From Bog-756 sp963737625 (lineage in GTDB: Bacteria; Actinomycetota; Acidimicrobiia; Acidimicrobiales; RAAP-2), in the NCBI GenBank assembly GCA_963737625.1, contig CAVTTK010000002.1, positions 1,364,001 to 1,428,000 on the forward strand: a stretch of 64,000 bases of DNA, in the 5' to 3' direction. Position numbers and translations under genes: made by a program. Each line of letters opens with the position of its first letter. The first letter of the stretch is position 1. Below, piece by piece: positions 1 through 9,727 of this stretch. The notes under the pieces are model-generated. The model searched no databases. It was not told the origin of the DNA and worked only from the letters and a program-made list of their open reading frames with translations.

Positions 1-1
1 G

Positions 2-1837
2 GGTGTGGTGTACCTGGTGTGGCGGGTGCTGGACACGGGTCGTGGTACCCAGCCGGTGATGTTCTGGACGCTGTACGCCGCCGAGGTCTTCGGCCTGCTC
101 ATGCTGGCCTCCTTCGCCTTCCTGGCCTGGCGCATCCCGGTGACCAGGCGCCCGTCCATCGGATGGCGACCGACGGTCGACGTGTTCGTCTGCACCTACG
201 ACGAAGGATTGGATGTCTTGGGGGCCACTCTGGTCGGATGCGATCGGATCGCCTATTCCCACACCACCTGGGTCCTCGACGACGGACGTCGGGACGAGGT
301 CCGTTTATTGGCCGAACGCTTCGGGGCGCGCTATCTGAGCCGCGCCACCAACGAACACGCCAAGGCGGGAAACATCAACAACGCCCTGGGTCACACCCAC
401 GGTCAGCTGATCCTGATCCTCGACGCCGACCACGTGCCCCAGCCGGACATTCTGGACGCCACCGTCGGGTACTTCGACGACCCGTCGGTGGCGCTGGTGC
501 AGACGCCGCACGACTTCGGCAACCACGACTCCTTCCAGCACTTCGAGACGGGACGGCACGACCAGAGCATGTTCTTCGAGGTGCTCATGCCGGGCAAGGA
601 CCGCCACGACGGGGCCTTTTGGTGTGGATCGGCCGCGGTCATCCTGCGGCACGCCCTGGAGGGGATCGGGGGGATCGCCACCGAGACGGTGGCCGAGGAC
701 TTCCACACCACCATCCGCCTGCACGGCCAGGGCTGGCACACCCGCTATCACGACGAGACGCTGGTCCAGGGACTGGCCCCCCACGACCTGGCGTCGTATC
801 TCCTGCAGCGGGACCGGTGGGCCCGGGGAAACCTGGCCGTGCTCCGTACCCGCGAGAACCCGGTGATCGCACCGGGCCTCACCCTGAAGCAACGGGCCAG
901 CTACCTCTCGTCGCTGCTGGCCTACTTCGTGCCCATCCAGCGTCTGGCCATGCTGGCCGTGCTGGTGGCCATGCTGGTGACAGGCCGGCTCCCGCTCCAC
1001 GCCACGGCCTGGCAGTTCGGCGTGTTCTGGCTTCCCTGGATGGTCCTCAACCTGGTGGCGTCGTCGATGCTGTGCCGCGGGCAGGCCAGCCTGTGGGACG
1101 GGGCGTACTCAACTCATCTGACCAGTGAGACCTTCACCCGGGCCCTCTTGGCCCTGGTCCATCCGTTCCGGGCCTCGTTCAGGGTGACCCCGAAGGACGG
1201 CATCGACGACGGTGGGTGGTCCGCGGTCCGGCAGCTCCGACTGGTCGTGGCCACCGCGGTGGTGCTGATCGGCGCCGTCGTGGCCCGCGGGCTGTCCCTG
1301 GCCGGGGTGATCACGCTGCCCCCCCTGAGGGGCCTGGCCGTGTGGGCCGGTCTGGCCTTCGCCCTCTGGGAGCTGACCCTCATCGCCGCCGCCCTGTGGA
1401 AGGTGAGTCGCCGGCATCAATTCCGCCACCACTTCCGTGTGCCGGTGGAGATCGCCGGGGTGGTCAGCGGGACCCTGGTCCGGGTGGTGGACCTGACCCC
1501 GGGAGGCGCCGGGATCATCGCCCCGGGTCCGGTCGCGGTGGGCTCGGATCTCCGGTTGCATCTCGACCTCACCGACGTCCACGGCGACGCCCATGGGATC
1601 GAGGTGTGCTTCACCGTGAGGTCGTGCCGTCCCGCCCCGGACCTCGGGTGGAGGATGGGAGGGACCCTCACGCCGGCCACCGAGGTGGACGGCGAGCGAC
1701 TCATCGAGCACTGCCACGTCGTGAGCTCCCGGGCGCGGCTGATGGAGTCGGGTCGCCTTTCCCCCGATGACGCCGAGCGACCCACGCTGGCCGCCGTGCC
1801 CGACGCCGGGTCCGAGCCTCTGTCCGCCCACGGCTGA
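2..1837 (+). CDS. Cellulose-synthase-like family 2 glycosyltransferase with C-terminal PilZ domain (5' end missing)
   Basis: Likely a processive membrane glycosyltransferase that polymerises a beta-glucan-type exopolysaccharide from a UDP-sugar and is controlled by cyclic di-GMP. The frame is open to the left edge, so the N-terminus lies outside the window. Visible GT2 motifs in order: LDDGRRDE (about residue 90), the DxD motif DADHVP (about 140), TVAEDFHTT (about 226) and QRDRWARG, the QxxRW motif (about 268). Hydrophobic membrane segments follow (about 305-350 and 420-470). The C-terminus carries a PilZ domain with the RxxxR signature RHHFR (about 474) and DLTPGG (about 498), the c-di-GMP contacts known for BcsA. 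No bcsB-like partner is visible; the rest of any operon would be upstream. The substrate cannot be read from sequence. Confidence 0.88.
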   Translation, partial: GVVYLVWRVLDTGRGTQPVMFWTLYAAEVFGLLMLASFAFLAWRIPVTRRPSIGWRPTVDVFVCTYDEGLDVLGATLVGCDRIAYSHTTWVLDDGRRDEVRLLAERFGARYLSRATNEHAKAGNINNALGHTHGQLILILDADHVPQPDILDATVGYFDDPSVALVQTPHDFGNHDSFQHFETGRHDQSMFFEVLMPGKDRHDGAFWCGSAAVILRHALEGIGGIATETVAEDFHTTIRLHGQGWHTRYHDETLVQGLAPHDLASYLLQRDRWARGNLAVLRTRENPVIAPGLTLKQRASYLSSLLAYFVPIQRLAMLAVLVAMLVTGRLPLHATAWQFGVFWLPWMVLNLVASSMLCRGQASLWDGAYSTHLTSETFTRALLALVHPFRASFRVTPKDGIDDGGWSAVRQLRLVVATAVVLIGAVVARGLSLAGVITLPPLRGLAVWAGLAFALWELTLIAAALWKVSRRHQFRHHFRVPVEIAGVVSGTLVRVVDLTPGGAGIIAPGPVAVGSDLRLHLDLTDVHGDAHGIEVCFTVRSCRPAPDLGWRMGGTLTPATEVDGERLIEHCHVVSSRARLMESGRLSPDDAERPTLAAVPDAGSEPLSAHG

Positions 1838-1972
1838 ACCGCCTCGGTCGGCCACCGGCCGGCATGGGGCTGGGGCCGGTCGGCACCCCCGCAGGCCCAC
1901 CCCGGCTCGAGCGCGGGCCAGCCGCGCAGTCGGTGCACCCTCGGCGTCACACCCCTAGGCTGGACTGGACTC

Positions 1973-4900
1973 GTGGCCACTACCTTGCCGTTCGACCGGG
2001 CTGCTGCACAGCCCCTGCCGCTGGATGTCGTCGCGTCCGCTCCCCCACCGGAGCCGGGTCACGAGGTGGTCGACCTGGCCGAGCTCCCGTCCGACTCCAT
2101 CCTCCACACCTTCCACCCCGCGGTCGCCGGGTGGTTTCTCCGCCGGTTCCCCGACGGGCCCACCGAGCCGCAGCGAACGGCCTGGCCGCTGATCGCCGAG
2201 GGCGGGAACGTGCTGGTGGCCTCCCCCACCGGCACCGGGAAGACGTTGACCGGATTCCTGGTGGCCATCGACGCCGCCTACCGGGCCGCCGGCCGGGCGC
2301 CCTCCGAGGGGGCCGGGGGCCCCGGTGTCGTCTATGTCTCCCCCCTCCGGGCCCTGGCCACCGACGTCCACGAGAATCTGCAGCTTCCGCTGGCCGGCAT
2401 CGCCGACGAGGCGGTCCGGCGGGGCTTCACCGCCCCGGAGCTCTCCGTCGCCGTCCGCACCGGCGACACCCCGGCCTCTGAGCGGGCGGCCATGCGCAAG
2501 TCGCCGCCGGACCTCTTGGTCACCACGCCTGAATCCCTCTACCTCCTGCTCACCGCCCCGTCGTCGCGGGCCGTCCTGGGTGGTGTGCACACGGTCATCA
2601 TCGACGAGGTGCACACCCTGGCCCGGGACAAACGGGGCGCCCATCTGGCACTGACCCTCGAGCGACTCGACCATCTGGTTTCCATGGCCGGTGGTCGCCT
2701 CCAGCGGATCGGCCTCTCGGCCACCCAGCGGCCGCTCGAGGTGGTCTCGCGGCTGCTGTCGGGGGTGGATCCCTGTCGTCCGCCCACGGCCATCGTGGAC
2801 TGCGGGCATCGTCGTGATCTGGACGTGGCCATCGAACTGCCCGACAGCGAGCTCGAGGCGGTCACCAGCGGTGGCCAGTTGTCGGACGTCCTGGACCGGA
2901 TCGCCGGCCACGTCCTCGAGCACCGCACCACGCTGGTCTTCGTCAACACCCGCAAGATGGCCGAGCGGGTGGCCCACCAACTGGCCCAGCGCCTGGGGAC
3001 CGATGAGGATCCGGAGGGCGACGGGGGCGATGAGGGCGACCCACCCTCCGATCCGGTCGACGCCGCCCTGCAGGTGGCCGCCCATCACGGCAGCCTCTCG
3101 GCGGCCCGCCGGCGCATCGTGGAGCAGCGGCTCCGGGCCGGCGACCTCCGCGCCCTGGTGGCCACGGCCTCGCTGGAGCTGGGCATCGACGTGGGGCCGG
3201 TGGAGCTGGTGTGCCAGATCGGCTCCCCCCGGGCCATCGGGACCTTCCTCCAGCGGATCGGCCGGGCCAACCATCAGCTCGACGGCACGCCGGCCGGGCG
3301 GCTCTATCCCCTGACCCGGGACGAGCTGGTCGAGTGCACCGCCCTCCTGGCCGGCGTTCGGGCGGGCCATCTCGACCTGCTCCACCCGCCGGTAGCCCCC
3401 ATCGACGTTCTGGCCCAGCAGCTGGTGGCCGAAGTGGCGGCCACCGAGGAATGGGACGTCGACGCCCTCTATGAGCTCGTCGGCCGGGCCGGGCCCTATG
3501 CCGATCTCCCAAGGGAGACCTTCGACGAGGTGGTCGAGCTGGTGTCGTGGGGGATCCAGACCGGTCGCGGGCGTCGGGGGGCACACCTCCATCACGACGC
3601 GGTCAACGGCCGTCTGCGGGCGCGTCGGGGGGCACGTCTGGCCGCCCTGACCAGTGGTGGAGCGATCCCCGAGACCGGGGACTACCGGGTGGTGCTGGAC
3701 CCGGACGGCATAACGGTGGGCTCGGTGCACGAGGACTTCGCCGTCGAGGCCACGGCGGGTGACATCTTTCTGCTGGGCACCCATTCGTGGAGGGTGGTGA
3801 AGGTGGAGACGGGGACCGTCCGGGTCATCGACGCCGGTGACCTGCCCCCGACCATCCCGTTCTGGCTGGGCGAAGCGCCGGCCCGATCGGCGGAGCTGTC
3901 CGAGGAGGTCGGCGCACTGCGGGCCGGCCTCGAGCCGCTGCTGGCCCGGGGCGACGGTGGCGGTGCCCGGGACCTGGTGCGTGACCGCGCCGGGGTGTCC
4001 TCCGAGGTGGCCGACCAGGTGGTGGCGTACCTGGGAGCCGGGCTGGCCTCGCTCGGTGCCCTCCCCACCCGGCAGCGGCTGGTCGTCGAGCGGGTCTTCG
4101 ACGACAGCGAGGGCACCCAGCTCATCATCCACTCCCCCTACGGGGGCCGCATCAACCGGGCCCTTGGGTTGGCGCTCCGCAAGCGATTCTGTGTGTCCTT
4201 CGACTTCGAACTGCAGGCGGCGGCCGATGACGACACCGTCGTGCTGTCCCTCGGCCCTCAGCACAGCTTCCCGCTGTCCCAGGTGCCCACCATGCTGCAG
4301 AGCGGCACGGTCACCGAAGTACTGACCCAAGCCGTCCTCCCCCACCCCATGCTGGCCGCCCGCTGGCGATGGAACCTGAACCGGGCCCTCGTGGTCCCCC
4401 GTTCACGCGGCGGGCAGCGCAGGCCCATCCATCTGCAACGCATGGAGGCCGAGGACCTGCTGGCGGCCAGTTGGCCGGCTCTGGCCGCCTGCCAGGAGAA
4501 CGCCGGCCCGGGTCCGGTGCCCGTGCCCGATCATGTACTGGTGCGCCAGACGGTGACCGACTGCCTGACCGAGCCGCTGGATGCCGACGGCCTGGTCGCG
4601 CTGCTCGGGGAGATGGAGTGCGGTCGGGTGGACGTCCATCTGGTCGAGTCGATCGAGGCGTCCCCACTGGCCCACGGGATTCTGACGGGGCGACCGTTCA
4701 CCTTCCTCGACGGGGCACCGCTCGAGGAGCGACGGACGCGGGCCGTCGCCGTGCCCCGGGGTTTGGGTGCCCTCGGTCCCGGCGGCCTCCCGCCGGGCCT
4801 GCCCGTGACGCCCTCCGAGCTCGGTCCACTCGATCCCGTCGCCGCGGCTGAGGTGCTGGACCAGGTTCGTCCCCGACCCCGTGATGGCGACGAGCTCCAT

Positions 4901-6487
4901 GATCTGCTCCTCTCCCTGGTCCTGTGCCGCCCGGTGGCCGCCTGGCAGCCCTGGTTCGACGAGCTGTGTGGCGCAGGTCGTGCCGGATGGGTCGGTGGGT
5001 CCTGGGCAGCCACCGAGCGCCGGGCCGTGGCCGAGGACATCTACCGCTCGCTGACCGATCCCCTGGCTGGCGATGACGGGTCGTTGGCCGAGTGCGTGGG
5101 CGGCCATCTGGACGTGGCGGGACCGGTCAGTGTGGACGAACTGGTGTCCGAAGGTCCGCTGCCCACCGGGACGGTACGCGGGGCGCCGTTGACCGCCGCC
5201 CGGACCCGGACCGGCCTGGCCCGCCTGGAGGCGGCCGGATCGGCCATCGAGCTACCCGACGGCCATTGGTGTGCCCGCCATCTGCTGGTGCGCCTGCACG
5301 CGGCGAGCCGCGGGCGTCGGCGCCGCCATGTCGAGCCGGCGAGCATGGCCGACTTCATGCGGTTCGCCGCCTGTTGGCAGCATGTGGCGGACGGAACCCG
5401 GGCCGAGGGTCGGTCGGGCCTGCTGTCCGTCATCGAGCAGCTTCAGGGTCTGGAGGTGGCGGCCGGCGAATGGGAGCGCAGCGTGCTTCCCGCCCGGGTG
5501 GTCGGCTACGACCCGAGGTGGCTGGACGAGCTCTGTCTGGCCGGCGAGATCGCCTGGGCCCGCCTGTCGCCCAGGCCGGAGCTCACTCCCTCCGAGAGTC
5601 CCTCTCCCACGGGTGGCGCGTCCGACCCCAGCGCACCTCGCACCGGACATCGGGGATCGGCCACGCCGTCCTCGGCCACGCCGTTGGCCATCGTCACCCG
5701 CCCCGACCTCACATGGATGCTGGCCGCCGTGCGGGCCGACCGGCAGGTGGTCGAGCCGGTGGCCGGCGCCTCGGCTGACGTGCTGGCCGCCCTGCGCATC
5801 GGCGGGGCCAAGTTCCGTTCAGAGCTGTCCTCGGCCTCGGGCCGCCTCGACACCGACATCGATGAGGGGCTCTGGGATCTCGTGGCCCGCGGCATGGTCA
5901 CGGCCGACGCCTTCTCCGCCGTCCGGTCCCTGCTGTCGACCCGGCGCCGGCGATCGGCCTACCGACCGGGATCGGCCCGCCGGGCCGCCCTCGGCCGCCA
6001 ACGGGCCCGGGTCGGGACCGGGGTGGGCGAAGGGCGATGGTCGCTGTTGCCCGAACCCGACGCGGCGGGCACCGGCCCCCACAGCGGTCCGGCGTCCGAG
6101 GAGGTGGCCGAGGCGGTGGCCTGGCAGCTTCTGGCCCGATGGGGCGTGGTGGCCTGGGAGTTGTGGGCCCGGGAGTCCTACCGGATCCCCTGGCGGGACG
6201 TGGTCCGGGCCCTTCGACGCCTGGAGGCGCGGGGCCAGGCGCTGGGCGGTCGGTTCGTGGCCGGGATCTCCGGGGAACAGTACGCGTCGCCCGAGGCGGC
6301 GTCCCTACTGGCCGAGGTGCGCAGTGACCCCGGCCGGGGCGACGAGGTCACGGTATCGGGGTCCGATCCGCTCAATCTGACGGGGACCGTGCTCGGGGGC
6401 CCCCGGGTTCCGTCCCTCCGGGACCGGACCGTCCGGTACCGGGGAGGAGTGTTCGCCGAGCCGGTACCGGCGGGGTCGGTGTCCTGA
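1973..6487 (+). CDS. lhr: Lhr-family large superfamily 2 DNA helicase
   Basis: ATP-dependent DNA helicase of the Lhr (large helicase-related) family, associated with DNA repair. The 1504-residue length matches full-length bacterial Lhr. The helicase core shows Walker A SPTGTGKT (about residue 82), a DEVH box (IIDEVHTL, about 208), motif III LSATQRP (about 248), a long acidic loop (about 345), then LELGIDVG and QRIGRANHQ (about 400-430) in the second RecA-like domain. The remaining two thirds is the long Lhr C-terminal extension. The GTG start is chosen because the protein is full length from there; no ribosome binding site precedes it, but TAGGCT (1956-1961) lies 11 bases upstream as a plausible -10. 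It converges with the SDR remnant on its right. The frame is intact despite its size. Confidence 0.92.
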   Translation: MATTLPFDRAAAQPLPLDVVASAPPPEPGHEVVDLAELPSDSILHTFHPAVAGWFLRRFPDGPTEPQRTAWPLIAEGGNVLVASPTGTGKTLTGFLVAIDAAYRAAGRAPSEGAGGPGVVYVSPLRALATDVHENLQLPLAGIADEAVRRGFTAPELSVAVRTGDTPASERAAMRKSPPDLLVTTPESLYLLLTAPSSRAVLGGVHTVIIDEVHTLARDKRGAHLALTLERLDHLVSMAGGRLQRIGLSATQRPLEVVSRLLSGVDPCRPPTAIVDCGHRRDLDVAIELPDSELEAVTSGGQLSDVLDRIAGHVLEHRTTLVFVNTRKMAERVAHQLAQRLGTDEDPEGDGGDEGDPPSDPVDAALQVAAHHGSLSAARRRIVEQRLRAGDLRALVATASLELGIDVGPVELVCQIGSPRAIGTFLQRIGRANHQLDGTPAGRLYPLTRDELVECTALLAGVRAGHLDLLHPPVAPIDVLAQQLVAEVAATEEWDVDALYELVGRAGPYADLPRETFDEVVELVSWGIQTGRGRRGAHLHHDAVNGRLRARRGARLAALTSGGAIPETGDYRVVLDPDGITVGSVHEDFAVEATAGDIFLLGTHSWRVVKVETGTVRVIDAGDLPPTIPFWLGEAPARSAELSEEVGALRAGLEPLLARGDGGGARDLVRDRAGVSSEVADQVVAYLGAGLASLGALPTRQRLVVERVFDDSEGTQLIIHSPYGGRINRALGLALRKRFCVSFDFELQAAADDDTVVLSLGPQHSFPLSQVPTMLQSGTVTEVLTQAVLPHPMLAARWRWNLNRALVVPRSRGGQRRPIHLQRMEAEDLLAASWPALAACQENAGPGPVPVPDHVLVRQTVTDCLTEPLDADGLVALLGEMECGRVDVHLVESIEASPLAHGILTGRPFTFLDGAPLEERRTRAVAVPRGLGALGPGGLPPGLPVTPSELGPLDPVAAAEVLDQVRPRPRDGDELHDLLLSLVLCRPVAAWQPWFDELCGAGRAGWVGGSWAATERRAVAEDIYRSLTDPLAGDDGSLAECVGGHLDVAGPVSVDELVSEGPLPTGTVRGAPLTAARTRTGLARLEAAGSAIELPDGHWCARHLLVRLHAASRGRRRRHVEPASMADFMRFAACWQHVADGTRAEGRSGLLSVIEQLQGLEVAAGEWERSVLPARVVGYDPRWLDELCLAGEIAWARLSPRPELTPSESPSPTGGASDPSAPRTGHRGSATPSSATPLAIVTRPDLTWMLAAVRADRQVVEPVAGASADVLAALRIGGAKFRSELSSASGRLDTDIDEGLWDLVARGMVTADAFSAVRSLLSTRRRRSAYRPGSARRAALGRQRARVGTGVGEGRWSLLPEPDAAGTGPHSGPASEEVAEAVAWQLLARWGVVAWELWARESYRIPWRDVVRALRRLEARGQALGGRFVAGISGEQYASPEAASLLAEVRSDPGRGDEVTVSGSDPLNLTGTVLGGPRVPSLRDRTVRYRGGVFAEPVPAGSVS

Positions 6488-6508
6488 GCCGATCGGGCGT
6501 CCGTCACC

Positions 6509-6520
6509 GCCCGTTCGGGC
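6509..6520. terminator. Short GC hairpin between convergent genes
   Basis: Perfect inverted repeat GCCCG-TT-CGGGC in the 44-base gap between the end of lhr and the end of the oppositely transcribed SDR gene. It could serve both directions, but no T-run follows on either strand, so intrinsic termination is only a possibility. Confidence 0.25.
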
Positions 6521-6531
6521 CCTCCGGCCGC

Positions 6532-7387
6532 TCAGTGGCCGGGGCGCCAGTCGGGATGGAGTCCGTTGGCCAGGGCCAGCTTCTGGGCCCGCACGGTCTG
6601 ACCGTTTTCGACGTCATCGTCCCCGGCGTGCCCGGCCAACCAGGCGATGGCCGCCCCCGGAACCGACGGGGGTGCCCCGGTGTAGTGACCGACGAGGCCG
6701 AGGGCGGCGGCGTTGACCACCTGTCGCTCGGTCTCGACATAGCCGGGATCGACATTGAAGGCCCGGATGCCATCGCCGCCGTGCTCTACGGCCACGAGGG
6801 GGGCCATCCGGTGGAGGGCCGCCTTGGAGGCGGCGTAACCTAGTCCCCATCCGCCGTCCCCCACCGGCCCCGGGGGGTCGGCAGTGGCGGTGTGCGAGGT
6901 GACGTTGACGATGGTGCCCCCGCCCCGCTCGAGCATGCCGGGTAGCACCGCCTGAACCAGGACCAGGGGGGCCACGACGTTGGCCTCGAGCTTGGCCTCG
7001 AACTGGGCCACGGTGAGGTCGAGGACGGTGACCATGCTGCCCGGCCCGGTGTCCACGGCGTTGTTGACCAGCAGGTCCACCCCTCCCCAGGCGTCGATGA
7101 CGCGGGACACGGTGGAGCGGAGCGCCACAAGGTCGTGGAGGTCGGCGGCCAACTCCAGGCAGCGCGACCCCCTGGCTTCGAACCAGGGCGGCCGTCTCCT
7201 CCAGGCTCCCGGGCAGAGGTCGGCCTCCACCTGTGTCGGAGTCGTCCCGACCCTCACCGGCCCGCACGGTCCGCCCGGTGATGGCCACGTCCCAACCGTC
7301 AGCGGCCAGGGCGGTCGCCGTGGCCTTGCCGATACCGCGGGTGGCCCCGGTGACCAGGGCCCGTCGGTGCTCCGGTCCGCTGGCCAT
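6532..7387 (-). pseudogene. Short-chain dehydrogenase/reductase, frameshifted
   Basis: NAD(P)-dependent SDR oxidoreductase of unknown substrate. The N-terminal part starts at ATG 7387 and has the cofactor motif TGATRGIGKA. From about 7175 onward the homology continues in another frame, with DLLVNNA, NVTSHTA, the catalytic YAASKAA and the C-terminal region to the stop at 6532. The switch lies near a run of five C (plus strand) around 7165-7175, so one indel explains it. The start is supported by a leaderless-type -10 (TAGACA) six bases upstream. Either a decayed gene or a single sequencing error; all catalytic residues survive across the two frames. Confidence 0.75.
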
Positions 7388-7393
7388 GCCCGG

Positions 7394-7399
7394 TGTCTA
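7394..7399 (-). promoter_or_regulatory. -10 element TAGACA of a leaderless promoter for the SDR gene
   Basis: On the minus strand TGC-TAGACA is followed by six bases and then the ATG at 7387, and no Shine-Dalgarno sequence is present. The TGC-TAGA context recurs before the DUF1214 gene at 13234. No clear -35 is seen. Confidence 0.5.
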
Positions 7400-7924
7400 G
7401 CAGATGCCCGGCACGTCCCACGGCGACAGGCCCGGCCTCGGGGCCCTGGTCGTGTTTCCGTGATCAGCGGGTGGCAGATCAAACACCACGGGCCCGGGCG
7501 CACGGAGTGGGCTTCCACGGACGCGGTCCCTGCCACCGACGGGCGGTCCGACGGCAGTCCGACAGGAGCGGTAGGCATCGACCCGGGGGCGCTGGGTCCT
7601 GACTCGTCCGCCAGGCTCTCCGGTGACTCCACGGTGGCGCGGGTGGTGGTGACCGAAATTTCGACGCCGGAGGGGGTAGAACTCTTCTGGCTCTGAGTAC
7701 GTGGGCAGGATCCTGCCGGTCTGGCTCAGAGGGGCGCCGGCACGCTGGCGGATGGGCTGGGCAGAGCCCACCGCCGACGTGCGCGCCGGTCGCCGAGTTC
7801 CTCGGGGCCGGACGGTGCCGCCCTCGTCCTTCCACCTCACCCCCACTCCGGCCACCCCACTCCCACTCCGGCCACCCCACCCCCACTCCGGGTCACCGGG
7901 ACTTCGTTGGACGGTGCGTGTCGG
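7400..7924. other. Intergenic stretch with a short tandem repeat
   Basis: No convincing gene on either strand. The only structure seen is about 2.5 copies of a 20-base unit (CACTCCGGCCACCCCACTCC) at roughly 7842-7893. Confidence 0.5.
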
Positions 7925-7954
7925 TTGACAGGTGACTAAAAGGTCACATATCAT
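7925..7954 (+). promoter_or_regulatory. Promoter with overlapping inverted-repeat operator for the ArsR-type gene
   Basis: TTGACA (7925-7930) and TATCAT (7949-7954) are separated by 18 bases, the best -35/-10 pair seen in the window. The spacer contains the inverted repeat GTGAC-TAAAAG-GTCAC (7932-7947), a fitting operator for an autorepressing ArsR-family protein. The ATG follows the -10 by six bases, so the transcript should be leaderless. Confidence 0.6.
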
Positions 7955-7960
7955 GATCTG

Positions 7961-8721
7961 ATGGTGGACGACACACCGGTGTTCAAGGCCCTGGCCGACC
8001 CCACCCGACGGTTGCTGCTCGACGCGCTCGTACGAGCGTGACGGACAGACGCTGTCGGAGCTGGAGGGGCGAGTGACCATGACCCGGTTCGGCGTCATGA
8101 AGCACCTGGGCCTGCTGGAGGAGGCCGGACTCGTCGCCACCCGGCGCTCGGGACGGGAGAAGCTGCACTTCCTCAACCCGGTGCCGATACGCCTGGTGCA
8201 CGACCGCTGGATCGACAAGTACACCGAACCCTGGGTCGCCGTACTCAGCGACCTCAAACACCGATTGGAGAACACCATGGAGAAGGTCTACGAGATCTAC
8301 ATCCGCACCACGCCGGACCGGCTGTGGGAGGCCATCACCGACCCGGAGATCCGAAGCAAGTACAACTTCGGTGCTCGGGTGGAGTCGGCATGGACTCCGG
8401 GCTCACCCCTCGAGATGGGTGCTCCGGGCAGACACCCTGCTCGGTGAGGGCGAGATCCTCGAGGTCGATCCACCGCACCGCCTGGTCCACACCATGACCG
8501 CCCTGTGGAGCGACGAGGTGAAGCGTGAGGGCGCAACCAGGGTGACGTGGACCATCGAGCCGGTCGGCGACTCCTGTCACCTGACGGTCACCCACGATCA
8601 GTTGCGCGAGGGGGCCAACGAAGAGCTGTTCGGCGGATGGCCGATGATCCTGTCCGGACTCAAGACATGGCTCGAGACCGGGCAGTTGCTCACCACCCCG
8701 GGCTCGCTCATGTACAGCTGA
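7961..8721 (+). pseudogene. ArsR-family HTH regulator fused to an SRPBCC (AHSA1-like) domain, twice frameshifted
   Basis: Read across three frames this is one protein. It begins at ATG 7961 with FKALADPTRRLLLDAL, shifts at about 8022-8032 into ERDGQTLSELEGR and the recognition-helix part GVMKHLGLLEEAGLV, and continues into an SRPBCC domain (IRTTPDRLWEAITDPE). A second shift at about 8420-8440 leads into LGEGEILEVDPPHRLV and ends with LKTWLETGQ at 8721. HTH-SRPBCC fusions are a known actinobacterial regulator type in which the C-terminal cavity may bind a small hydrophobic ligand. As read, translation would stop after about 26 codons, so the locus is inactive unless the sequence is in error. 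The promoter and operator in front look intact. Confidence 0.75.
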
Positions 8722-8746
8722 ACCGAACGCGGCACCGAGGGCCCGC

Positions 8747-9526
8747 TCAAGGGGTGAAGAGCTGCTCGAAGATCCCGTCGACGCCCGATCCGTGCAGGGT
8801 CATCCCCCCGTCGACCACCAGGTTCTGACCGGTGATGAAGCGGGCCAGGTCGGAGCAGAGGAAGACCACGACGTCGGCGATGTCCTCGGGCTGACCCACT
8901 CGCCCGACCGGGGTGGTCCGCTCGTACCGCTCCTGGGCGTTGGGAACGAACTGAAGCAGTGGGGCGGTCAGCGCCGTCTCGATCATTCCGGGGGAGACGG
9001 CATTGACCCGGATGCCCGGGGCGTACTCGAGGGCCGCCGACGCGGTGATGGCGGCCACGCCGGCCTTGGCCGCCGAGTAGGGTGCCTCGCCCGCCGCCGG
9101 ACGGGTGCCACTGATGGAGGCGGTGGAGACGATGCTGCCCCCACCCGACGCTTTGATGTGTGGAATTCCGGCTCGGAACCCGTGGAACACCCCGGTCAGG
9201 TTGACCGTGATGAGGCGGTGCCACTCGTCGGGATCCCAATCGGCCAGTGGCGACATGCCTCCGATCCCGGCGTTGTTGTACAGGACGGAGATCCCCCCCA
9301 TGGCCACCGCGGCGGCATCGAACGCCTCCCGCAGGCCCTCGGGATCGGCCACGTCGGCCACGTGGGAGGTGCCGCCGATCTCCGTGGCGCACTCGGCGGC
9401 AGCGTCACCGTCGATATCGATGACGGCCACCGATGCCCCCTCCTCGGCCATACGCCGGGCCGTGGCCCTCCCGATGCCCGAACCGCCGCCGGTCACCACG
9501 GCCTTTCGACCTTCGAGTAGTCCCAT
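8747..9526 (-). CDS. SDR family NAD(P)-dependent oxidoreductase
   Basis: 259-residue classical short-chain dehydrogenase. It shows the cofactor motif TGGGSGIGRAT (about residue 11), the structural NNAG (about 87), the catalytic Ser region STASISG and YSAAK (about 150), and the C-terminal substrate loop. The frame is open much further upstream, but ATG 9526 is preceded by a good GGAGG at proper distance and gives the standard family length. The acidic residue after strand 2 (VIDIDGD) favours NAD over NADP; this is family knowledge, not tested. Substrate unknown; it is divergent from the neighbouring thioesterase gene. Confidence 0.88.
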   Translation of the reverse strand: MGLLEGRKAVVTGGGSGIGRATARRMAEEGASVAVIDIDGDAAAECATEIGGTSHVADVADPEGLREAFDAAAVAMGGISVLYNNAGIGGMSPLADWDPDEWHRLITVNLTGVFHGFRAGIPHIKASGGGSIVSTASISGTRPAAGEAPYSAAKAGVAAITASAALEYAPGIRVNAVSPGMIETALTAPLLQFVPNAQERYERTTPVGRVGQPEDIADVVVFLCSDLARFITGQNLVVDGGMTLHGSGVDGIFEQLFTP

Positions 9527-9715
9527 ACCCTCATCCTCCCTCGTGGTGACGTCCGGCGGTCCATGGTGGGCCACGCCCCGCGGGGTGAGGTGGGTCCGTC
9601 CGGATGCCACGGTCGTGGCGATCGATGACGCTAGTAGCAGGGACGGGCGGAGGTGGATCTCGGATGCCCCGAGGCCCGAGGCGACGGGGATCCGGTCGAC
9701 GGGGTCCGTCCCACC

Positions 9716-9721
9716 TACCAT
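9716..9721 (+). promoter_or_regulatory. -10 element TACCAT, leaderless type, for the thioesterase gene
   Basis: TACCAT ends six bases before ATG 9728 and there is no ribosome binding site in that space. It is the same hexamer and spacing as before uvrB at 51620. Confidence 0.45.
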
Positions 9722-9727
9722 GACGCC

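Noticed and set aside
1955..4345. 796-codon open frame antisense to lhr
   Set aside because: Low-complexity, His/Gly/Arg/Val-rich translation without motifs; a typical high-GC shadow of the lhr frame.
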